A program made the translations under genes and the position numbers. 64,000 nucleotides of DNA from Pseudophaeomoniella oleicola (Eukaryota > Ascomycota > Eurotiomycetes > Phaeomoniellales > Phaeomoniellaceae), in the NCBI GenBank assembly GCA_003868215.1, contig QWDQ01000025.1, positions 124,001-188,000 of the forward strand. The letters are read 5' to 3'. This document shows positions 55,744 to 64,000 of this stretch, piece after piece (the first letter of the stretch is position 1; every line of letters starts with the position of its first letter). The notes below the pieces were generated by a model. The model was not told where the DNA came from. It ran no database searches and saw only the letters and a list, made by a program, of their open reading frames with translations.

Positions 55744-57165
55744 ATATAGACGCAGATCGGCCAGTCGTTCGCCATCAGATTAGATCAAGTAATTTTAAGT
55801 CCATCATTGGTATGTCCAAAAAGGTTGGAAAGACCATGGCGGTTGTAGCCAGGTTTTTCGACAGGGACATCCTCCGGAGCGCTCTATCATCATCGACGAA
55901 CAATCAGGCTCGTGTCACTCATGCCTCGTGGTTGGTATTCAGAGGGCCACCTATCATTACGATACAATGACAGCATCAGCGAGATCATCAATATCCAACG
56001 AGCTACCTCGTTCATAGTCTGTCGGAAACGCTGCAGGTAATCCCTGTCCAGAGTTGCGATGGCTTGAATCTCCGTGTGCGTAGGTGGTATTACTGCCTGG
56101 TAATCGGAGCCGCTATCCGGTCTTCCCTTGAAGTGTCGGTCAGGATCTCATTTCAGGGAGAAAGCATCAAATTCCTTGGGCAGCCGTCATGACATCTGTT
56201 GAAGGCATTACTGCAGGCCATAGTATCATGCGAAGTATGAGACATGCTTCAATAGTATTATGCCAGATAATGATATCTCCAGATAATAGAAATTGCGTTA
56301 CAAGTCAGCAAGGTCCAATCGGATCACCGTGAAGAATCGAACTGATATTACTACGTAGTAATTAATGGAGAGAGTTGTAAGAGATCGGCTCGTCGGGGAG
56401 GAAACATACACCGAGGTATGTATGGATTTGGTAACGCATTAGTACAGGCTTACCCTTCTAAGCTTAGTAGGGTTAGCTGTCACCTAAAAAGGTACAACGT
56501 TGGAGGGTAGATCAGCTAAGAAGCCCTTTCGCCTATAAAATATGTTAAAGAGGTCGGCCCATCCGCCCATGTTAAGATCAAGATCTCGCCTTAACCTTAC
56601 CCCCCGAACCCCTCAGGAACCCAGCATTCATCAAACACATAAGCCAATAAACAAGGTACCATACCATACACATTTTTACTTACCTCCTACCCACATGGGT
56701 ACACTCACATTGGCTGGCAAACTGTGAGATAACTTATCATCAAATCTAATCAGATCTTGATCTTTTGGACAAACCCACGAAACGATCGCGTACAGAAAGG
56801 ACAGTGCATACCGAGTACAGTACAGAGTACATACTTCGCACCAAATATTTCAACGGCGCATTCGCATCTTGAGCCATCGGTCCAATTGGATCTATCGTCT
56901 CGAAGCTCCATACCATACGTCGTACATACAGCATTTCTTTGTATGTACTGACTCCCATTTTCGTACTGTAGGTAAAATTGTCCCGGGCCGCAGACCTTTC
57001 CCGCCAATATTACATACCGAACATAACACAAACAAGTCGCTTCATTTATTTGTTTCATTCGTTAATATTGGAACCACAAAATACCAACCAGCTAACAAGT
57101 CCGACCAAATAAAAGTTGTTAGGATTATCCAAGGAAGAAAAAAAAAAAACGATAACAAGCGAAGA
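55744..57165. other. Long intergenic region upstream of NC2-alpha
   Basis: About 1.4 kb. The exact palindrome copy at 56349-56360 is extended here to a perfect 16 bp ATTACTACGTAGTAAT (56347-56362). An open frame runs from about 56869 into the NC2-alpha gene but its sequence is not protein-like. No other gene. Confidence 0.5.
56349..56360. repeat. TACTACGTAGTA palindrome, copy 9
   Basis: Exact core with the symmetry extended to 16 bp; about 800 bp upstream of the NC2-alpha start. Confidence 0.85.
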
Positions 57166-58101
57166 ATGAGTGGGGACCCTCAGGATTACCGACCGCGTTC
57201 ACCAGATCTTTCTGCCTACTCTCCTCAACCGTCTCGCCTTATAAATCCTACTGCTCAGCCACAACCATATCTGCCTCCACAACATCGTGGTTCATACGAC
57301 GCCTCTCCGTATTTCAGCCCACAAACGGCCACTACCCCAGCACAGTCCTACTTCGGGGATTTCCTCCATCAAACACCACCACAGCCACAGCAACAGCAAC
57401 AGCAACAGGCCTTCCCCTACCCCCCGCCGCAGTCCTTTCACGCACCAGTGCAGCCATACCAATCACAAGCACCAGTACAGACAAATTTCCAGTATCCCAT
57501 GTACCAGCAGCCACAGGCGCACCCATACCTAGCTCAAGCACAAGAAATGCCACGAAGAAGAAAGTCAGAGGAGATGGACGAGTATCTACCAGAGGGGGCA
57601 GGCGGGACCCGGAGTATAAAGCATGGGAAACCCGCTGGCCTCAACACAGCACACGCGTCAAACGGCGGTCCCTCGCAGGGAATTGAAGTGAAAACCAAAT
57701 TCCCTGTCGCTCGGATCAAACGGATCATGCAGGCAGACGAGGATGTCGGAAAGGTAGCCCAAGCGACTCCTACAGCAGTTTGTAAGCTTATGCCCTCCCT
57801 CTATCACCGAGATAACGCTAACGATCAAATAGCCAAAGCGTTAGAGCTTTTCATGATCACACTCGTCACCAAGGCTTCCAATGAAGCGAAGGAGAGGTCA
57901 TCTAAGCGCATTACCGCCCAACATCTTAAAGCCGCCGTCGCGAAGGATGAAGTCCTGGACTTCTTGAACGATATCATCGATAAGGTCCCCGATGCTGCTG
58001 AAGGACGAGGCAAGAATCGAACAAAGACCGAGTCACCTGAGCCGGAGGAAGGTAAAAGAAAGAGAGGTCCGAGAAGGAAAAAGTCCGAAGCAGAAGACTG
58101 A
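57166..58101 (+). CDS. BUR6: Negative cofactor 2 alpha (Bur6/DRAP1-like), histone-fold protein
   Basis: Partner of NC2-beta in the TBP-binding complex that represses or tunes RNA polymerase II initiation. Exons 57166..57781 and 57833..58101 give 294 residues. The N-terminal 170 residues are Pro/Gln/Tyr-rich with a short polyglutamine run, unlike the compact yeast protein. The histone fold spans about 175-260: KFPVARIKRIMQADEDVGKV, then TAVSKALELFMITLV. The C-terminus is Lys/Arg/Glu-rich (KRKRGPRRKKSE), a likely nuclear signal. The 51 nt intron lies within the histone fold and has no stop in frame. A related histone-fold subunit such as a DNA polymerase epsilon or CHRAC component is a less likely reading because the helix-1 pattern fits NC2-alpha. 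Confidence 0.88.
   Translation: MSGDPQDYRPRSPDLSAYSPQPSRLINPTAQPQPYLPPQHRGSYDASPYFSPQTATTPAQSYFGDFLHQTPPQPQQQQQQQAFPYPPPQSFHAPVQPYQSQAPVQTNFQYPMYQQPQAHPYLAQAQEMPRRRKSEEMDEYLPEGAGGTRSIKHGKPAGLNTAHASNGGPSQGIEVKTKFPVARIKRIMQADEDVGKVAQATPTAVCKLMPSLYHRDNANDQIAKALELFMITLVTKASNEAKERSSKRITAQHLKAAVAKDEVLDFLNDIIDKVPDAAEGRGKNRTKTESPEPEEGKRKRGPRRKKSEAED
57381..57408. repeat. CAG-type polyglutamine repeat
   Basis: Mixed CAG/CAA run coding about seven Gln in the N-terminal part of NC2-alpha. Confidence 0.75.
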
Positions 58102-58364
58102 AAAATGTCTTTCTCATTCAAGTCAGATACCATTTAGCTCGGCGTTGGAAAGGGACCGGATTCTCTGGGCCCCCATATTCAGGGAAGCCGTCGGCACAGC
58201 TCACAGTACAAAGATACCCCTTCATGAAGCACTTATGACAGTCCACGTTTGCATTCATTCACCTTCAACATCTATGTATGCCAAGTTCAAATCTTTCTCC
58301 TCCGTTTACGTGCGTCCCACCACCTTTCGACACCCGTATACATCGCCCCGAATATCTCCGGGTC

Positions 58365-59014
58365 TCACGATCTCTTCCTAAACGCCGGACTCTGCACGAC
58401 TATTGCAATGAAGCCACCCAAACCGAAGGCAGTTGTGAAGGCGACTGCTATCCAGCCAACAATAGTGGAATACGCTGTGATGACTAGTGCTAAAAAGATG
58501 AAGGCCACGATAGTCATGCCGTATAAGAGCGCAGCGGATAGAGTGGCGGACCATTGAATTAAGCTCTGGGCTCTCTTATTCGAACTCCTCCAATCGGCTA
58601 CCGCCTGGTCTTTGTAGAAGGTGAGCAGGGTTGAGAAAAGGGTTGAAACGGCCAGGTCTAGCATGAATAGCAACCAGCTGATTGCCATGAAGTTTTCATA
58701 CATTGTCTCAGTGAATTGAGGCTGCGCATAGGTTGGTGTACGAATGCCGCTGACTACATAGCTGAAAGTAACGGATGCTCCCAGTGTGGAGAGTGCGACG
58801 ATGACGGTGAAAAGGCTGTTGAACCAGTCTGGTGCTGTCAGTCAGTACACTTCTGTTGCAAAAGGGTGCTTTGAGATATACCGACAATTTTGGCACCCGA
58901 ATCGTTGGACGGGTTGAGTATCTTTGGTGCCATCACGCGAGTTGGAGGGAAAACTCTGCGGTCCTTTTGCATTTCACTAGATGCAGATTGCTCTTCGAAT
59001 GCATCTGTCTCCAT
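58365..59014 (-). CDS. Four-TM membrane protein of unknown function
   Basis: Exons 58882..59014 and 58365..58828 give 198 residues. A polar N-terminus of about 45 residues (METDAFEEQSASSEMQKD and on) is followed by four hydrophobic segments: about 47-70 (FTVIVALSTLGASVTFSYVV), 92-115, 138-162 and 165-187. The end is short and basic (AFRKRS). I do not recognise the family; similar small four-TM proteins are common and unnamed in filamentous fungi. The gene is convergent with NC2-alpha, stops 263 bp apart. Confidence 0.7.
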
Positions 59015-60028
59015 GATGCTAGACTCGCGCAGGTCGGGTCAAGGAGGACGGTCGATTCCAGAATCCTGGATCGGTCGCAATGCAGGAGATGATGATGTTG
59101 CCAGAGGCCTCGTCACAAGTACAGCTCCTTAGCGAGGCAATGATAGAAATGCAGAACAAAACAATAAGAAAGATAGAAGTTGTCCACCTTCATGATACTA
59201 AACAATTCATAACGGTCTCAAATCCAGGAAAAAGACTGGCATGAACAAGTCACATGGGGTTTACCTTCCAGGGTTTGCGACACAGACAACATGTCGATCG
59301 CGCGACTCAAATGCCCTGCTTGCTCGGGTTCCTGTATCTAAAGAGGCTGGCTGATACGTCAACAGGGGTTCTTCCTTGCTCTGCTGTCAAAGCGGTTAGG
59401 TGCGATAGGTCTCCGTAAATGAGCAATCATAGGCGATGTGCTCTCTCTAAGGGGATGTATCACAGCTGCAGACCAACGCGGCTCTGGGTGTGGCTGACCT
59501 CCTGTTGGAAGAGCCAATGATAACCTACATTATTTGAAAGGGACCGAAGCGAGGCAGTGTACTACATAGTACATCAGATAGAGACCGTACTTGTGATAGG
59601 CCTATCATCAGATCTCGTCTGGGCTATTGTCCCCATGTACATATTAGTCAGTCATGCGGTGATACAAAGTTAGCTGAATGCCGACTATAAGTGTCTAGCT
59701 GCTATCTGCAGCAGTAAGGTCGAAAGCTTTCATCATCAGATATCAAGATGATCAGATGGCGACTGATAAGGGTCTCCAGGACTTCTGGAGGGAGGTTTAC
59801 TGTGTACCTTGGACCCCTGAAAGCTTCACCTCGGACCTTTACCTTAGTTATTAATTAAGTCGAATCATGGCTTAAGGCCGTTGAAGCTTAACCTCTAACC
59901 GGCGACCCGGACAACATATCTTAGTAACTCGAGGCCAGACATGTGAAACGTTGTATTACTGTGATTGACACCAGCTACTTTCACACCTCTCAGCCGCTTC
60001 GCAGAGTGAAGCCAAGATATGTCGTGAC
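59015..60028. other. Divergent intergenic region
   Basis: About 1 kb between the membrane protein and FHIP genes. A TACTACATAGTACA near 59561 is a one-base variant of the common palindrome. No gene found. Confidence 0.5.
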
Positions 60029-62672
60029 ATGGATTTTGTGAGCGAACACTTCCTCGAAATGTCATGCTGTGCTGTCTACTGACACGTCTTCGTCATAGTG
60101 GTCGCGTTTGGTCAGAGGGTCAGGCACTTCTCCCACCAAACCACTACGAGCAAACACTTCAGCCGACCGGCTGACCGCCTTCAAACGAACCTGCAATGCG
60201 CTACAAGTACGTGATCGATTTGTATCTGATAGATCAGACTGTTGATACCCCGAACAGCAAGTGTGGCGCACGCCCAAGAGCCTGAGGGACGACGAGACCA
60301 CATTACAATATACTCGAAATTGCTTAAAGAGGCTCAACACCATTCTCGATAATGAATCGCGCGCCCCTGCTCCCTATCCATGTCTCCTACATGCCGCCAC
60401 ATCCCAGTTCTACATTATTGTCACTAAATTAGCGCTGTCGGCCTTTGACGTGGAACTACTCGATGATGCTGCGCGCTTCTTCAATATCCTCATTGACGGA
60501 GAAGCAGAAGGTGTCCTGGACAGTCGCATCTTCGCGAGGGCTTTGATTGACCTCGTGAAGCGGACGTCTGGAGGTGTGACTGTTGTGGTTGGTCCGTACG
60601 AGGAAGGAAATTTAGTCGAATTGCTTTTCGCCGTCGCGAATAAGATTCGTCTCGACCCGGATCTTCTTCCGGCATGGTTCTATCCGGAGCGGGCACAGCA
60701 ACAGGTGGAGAGGGCTAGGAATGGATCAAGCTTCGCCGGCAGTACACGGAAGGACGACTTTCCCCTTTTCTACCTGCTGGTGGAATATGTGCATCATGAC
60801 GGTCGAATAGGCGATTTCGCCCGTACTGGCCTTCTTTACCTGACAGAGACCGCCTCGAAATCCAGACTGCTAGAGAAATGGATGATAGAAAGCGACCTCG
60901 CTACATTGATGGCAAGTGGCCTAGGCGCTCTGTATAGCAGGCTGAGTCGGAAGCTTCCCTTGGGCCCCCATTTGGACCAACTACCTCCTATTCTCGCGTT
61001 ATCCGATTTGGAAACACCACCGGACGACTATCTGGCTGATCCGTCCGAGTTCCACCACAACATGGAGGCCTTCATGTCATACTTAATGTTCTGGCAGGAT
61101 ACGCTGTACCACTGTGGTTCGACGGAAGTGACGGATACTCTTTTAGATCATTTTCAAATCCTCTTCCTACAACAACTTCTCTATCCTTCTCTATTGGAGT
61201 CGTCAGATATCGATGGCGGCTCTACAGCTTCTGTTATAACCTATCTCCACCACATACTCGAGGTTGTTGATCATCCAGAACTTTCTCGGATAATTCTTCG
61301 TTACCTTTTGGCCACGCAAACAAGCAATCGTTCAAAATCTCTCGCGCGGATGTCTCTGAGCCGCAGAAAGTCTCTCGATCTGCTAACAGCGCTAGCAAAA
61401 GCTGAGGACAATCCATCACCAGATCTATTCAATTTGGTTGATCTCATTGCAATGAGCTTGCGTTCAAGGAGGTCACAGACAGTCGCTGCGACATTGAGGC
61501 TAGTCTCGGTTGTGTTGAGAAAGCACCACGTCCATGCCCCATCTGCACTGTTCAAGTCTACCCCTATCAGTGAAGACAGCAATCGGACTACAATTCAGCT
61601 TGACGCTGATATGCAGCATTTCTTTGGAATGGCGCAAGCAATCGCTGATGATGACACTGTCTCTCAGTCCTACGAAAATTTGTCATTGGATGCTGCCAAT
61701 ACGCTGGAAAACCACAGCTGCTCGCTTTACCTTGATCTTGACAAGAAGACAGATACTCGAAGCCTCAACACGGCGGATTCCATTCTCGCTGCGTGTCTTG
61801 AACTACTTCGAAACTTCTTCTCCAACAGCGTCACGGTCAACCTTGCACTGACGGAAGTTATCGCGAACTTGGCCTCATGCCGGACCATTTCTATCAACGG
61901 CTGGTTCTGGCCTGCTCACACTGAGATGCAGTCGTCCGGATCCACGGTCTTTGACTTCTTGAAAGAGTTGACAGGCCAAGTGAAAGCATGGCAATCGGAA
62001 ATAACAGAATGGGATACATTGGTGGCATCACAAAAAGTCAGCCTTGCAGAGGGCTCACAAGAAGTCGCTCCTCTCGACACGCCTCGTAAGTCTGTAGAAG
62101 GGCCGAGAACGCCTTCACGTCACGCAAAGCGTCAGTCGGCGGATCTGCCATCGCAATTGATGGATGTATACGCCCAGTCTATAACTCCTCGAGGTAGGAA
62201 GCCGTTGAATATCCCCACCGTCGAAGCGCAGACCTCAAGCAACGGCTCGGTATCACCATCACCTACTCCGAGATCCCCAAGGTTCCCAAGTCAACCTAAG
62301 AATAGATATGAATCCCCATTACGCGAAGCGCTGGTACCTCCATCCACATCGGAATCAACTCAACAATCTTCACGAGCACCCTCAACAACGCCAGATGCTC
62401 TCCGCGCCCGAGTTCCTATCTCTACGGAAGGAAAACCATCGCTTCCTGCGATAGATCGTCTGCGCCTGAGGAGCGACAATTCTGGCACTTCAAGTGAGCC
62501 AGGAACACCAGGGGCAACGACACCGAGCGAGCAAGGTCCCGGATCCCCTAACCCTACCGTCAGCCTCGGACATGTCATTACGAATGCCATCATCTTGCAG
62601 GAGTTCATATTGGAAATGGCGGCTATTGCCCAGATGAGGGCATGTTTATTCGGAGAAGTCAAATTTGACTGA
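60029..62672 (+). CDS. fhipA: FHIP-family protein (FTS and Hook interacting protein)
   Basis: Subunit of the FTS-Hook-FHIP complex, which in Aspergillus links early endosomes to dynein. Exons are 60029..60037, 60099..60206 and 60258..62672; 843 residues. Exon 1 is 9 nt and codes MDF, joining to WSRLVRGSG, which matches the remembered family start MDFWSRL. The folded region runs about 40-620, all-helical, with WRTPKSLRDDETTLQYTRNC near the start (RAI16-like domain). The C-terminal about 200 residues are Ser/Pro/Thr-rich and disordered, with a last helix (VITNAIILQEFILEMAAIAQ). A function in early-endosome transport is inferred from the family. Confidence 0.9.
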
Positions 62673-62920
62673 CACGCCGGGAGTGCCTGTCTGTCTGTCT
62701 ATTATATGTAACTCCCAAACTCGTGTTGTCTCGCCTTATATCTTACTAGTAGTGTCACTGTTCATACTTTAGTTGACTTATAATAATATGATACCCCGCC
62801 ACCACCTTTGCCGAACTTCCCAATATCGTGATAATTGCCTGAAATTCAGGTGAAGAAGAGAACAAAACTACCTAATTACCTAATTACCCTCTTCGGTATC
62901 CTCACTGTTGATATTTTATA

Positions 62921-62946
62921 TACCTACCTAGGTACCTAGGTACCTA
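62921..62946. repeat. TACCTAGGTACC patch
   Basis: Overlapping TACCTAGGTA and GGTACC palindromes; the longest symmetric example of this class in the window. Confidence 0.7.
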
Positions 62947-63108
62947 ATTATCTTCATCAGCGTTGCAATCAGCAGCAGGCAAGAGCTAATTAGTCCAATG
63001 ATAATAAAGCGGAACTTTTTCGCTCGGAAACCGGAGCGGACGGAAGATGGAGGGGAAATTGATTACAGTATCATCACGGAGATCAACGCCCACTTACAGT
63101 AATCTAAT

Positions 63109-63127
63109 CTACCTAGGTAGGTAGGTA
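63109..63127. repeat. ACCTAGGTAGGTAGGT patch
   Basis: CTACCTAGGTAGGTAGGTA within the adenine deaminase promoter, about 300 bp before the start codon. Confidence 0.65.
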
Positions 63128-63431
63128 TCTCAAGTCCAATCTCGCGCGAGATTCTAATTAGATCTTGAAGTTGAACGAAGTGCTGGTTTGGTTCAACTTG
63201 AGGGACTGACTAATCAGGCGGTTTTATCTAAAAAGGGTCTTTTTTGGGGGGGGGGAATTTGGTTTGCAAGTAAACAAGATACGTATCATACTTTATTCCG
63301 CTATCTAGGTGGCTTGCTTTGATTTTCGATTCTCCAGGGAAAAGGTTTGAACAAGAGGAGTAATCAAAAGGAGAGAGAGAGACAAAACACCTTGAAAATA
63401 GGAAATAGGAATAGATAAAGACCAGCCAAAA

Positions 63432-64000
63432 TGCAGGGCGAACAAGGCGACATCAAGGCCTTCATCGCCGGCCTCCCCAAAGCCGAGCTGCATCTACACC
63501 TCGAAGGCACCCTCGAACCCAACCTGGTGCACAAGATCGCGACCCGCAACAACGTGGCGGTCCCATCCTCCGTACGCTCGGAATCGCAGACTTCTGGCTG
63601 GGATTTCTGGGACCTGCCGTCCTTCCTGGCCGTCTACTATCCGAACATGGCCGTGCTGCTGCACGAGCAGGATTTTTTCGATGTTGCGTGGGCGTACCTC
63701 GAGCGCGTGCATGCGCAGAACGTCGTGCATGTCGAGATGTTTTTCGATCCGCAGGCCCATACGTGTCGGGGAGTGCCGTTCTCGACCGTCGTGCGGGGGT
63801 ATCGGCAGGCTATCGTCAAGGCGGAGCGGGAGCTGGGCATCTCGGCGGGATTGATCATGTGTTTTCTGCGTGACCGGGATCCGCAGTGGGCCATGGACAT
63901 TTTGATGCAAGCCCTGCCCTACAAGGATTGGATCATCGGCGTCGGTCTCGATTCCGACGAAAAGGACAACCCACCTTCGAAGTTCGCTGATGTGTTCGCG
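63432..64000 (+). CDS. AAH1: Adenine deaminase (AAH1-like), 5' part, runs off window
   Basis: Deaminates adenine to hypoxanthine in purine salvage. 189 codons are visible with no intron. Start MQGEQGDIKAFIAGLPKAEL leads into the metal site HLHLEG (His21, His23). Further markers: EMFFDPQAHTCRG, and GVGLDSDEKDNPPSKF, the stretch typical of fungal adenine deaminases rather than adenosine deaminases. The third base of codons is mostly G or C (ATC, CTG, GCC), so the gene is clearly more GC-rich than the sequence before it. Catalytic Glu and later metal ligands lie outside the window. Confidence 0.93.

Larger units (their letters stand above)
62673..63431. other. Intergenic with two CCTAGG patches
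   Basis: About 760 bp between FHIP and adenine deaminase, both plus strand. Contains CCTAGG/GGTACC palindromic patches at 62921-62946 and 63109-63127, and a run of nine or more G near 63246. Confidence 0.55.

Noticed and set aside
56869-57165. In-frame N-terminal extension of NC2-alpha
   Set aside because: Open by chance; the sequence has no protein-like character and the ATG at 57166 follows an A-rich leader typical of a start.

Overview
The window looks like a 64 kb stretch of nuclear chromosome from a filamentous ascomycete (Pezizomycotina). The signs are 26 closely spaced protein genes on both strands, introns mostly 45-130 nt long with GTAAGT/GTATGT/GTGAGT-type donors and CTAAC/CTGAC-like branch sequences before the acceptor, and typical fungal genes: NADP-mannitol dehydrogenase, Ssn3/CDK8, a two-C2 phosphatidylserine decarboxylase, FHIP, and short Zn2Cys6 proteins. 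I cannot name the species; Leotiomycetes is a weak guess. No retroelement, DNA transposon or CRISPR array was recognised. All splice structures were read by eye and checked for reading-frame continuity.

Layout. 0-6.6 kb: the 3' part of an amino-acid permease, then the mitochondrial protease OMA1 and a PRCC-like nuclear protein diverging from a 281 bp promoter, then a small orphan gene. 8.7-14.3 kb: three Zn2Cys6 genes in tandem on the minus strand (A, B and C), the most unusual region. 15-26 kb: a RING/ZZ-like/SH3 protein, a large leucine-rich-repeat protein of the Mhp1 type, and ribosomal protein L5 with a first exon that is only the ATG. 26.6-32 kb: a coiled-coil protein, Ssn3 (CDK8), a small unknown gene and an MFS sugar transporter. 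33-43.6 kb: phosphatidylserine decarboxylase 2, mannitol dehydrogenase, a type-B carboxylesterase and a LOA1-like acyltransferase. 44.6-50 kb: a kinesin-14, an exonuclease-fold gene that appears to be decaying, and an intron-containing tRNA-Val(CAC). 50.8-59 kb: a RING protein with Met-rich, RGG and RS tails, an HSL-type hydrolase, NC2-alpha and a four-TM protein. 60-64 kb: FHIP and the 5' part of adenine deaminase.

Working together. Most genes are unrelated housekeeping functions and there is no metabolic gene cluster. Loose themes are transcription control (Ssn3, NC2-alpha, the Zn2Cys6 trio), microtubule-based processes (kinesin-14, FHIP, the Mhp1-like protein) and phospholipid synthesis (Psd2, LOA1-like).

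The strongest unexplained signals are: (i) a perfect 12 bp palindrome, TACTACGTAGTA, present nine times and only between genes; (ii) the tandem Zn2Cys6 trio, with a shared intron position in two members and a shared uncharacterised C-terminal motif in two; (iii) an exonuclease-like gene whose coding appearance continues past its stop codon.
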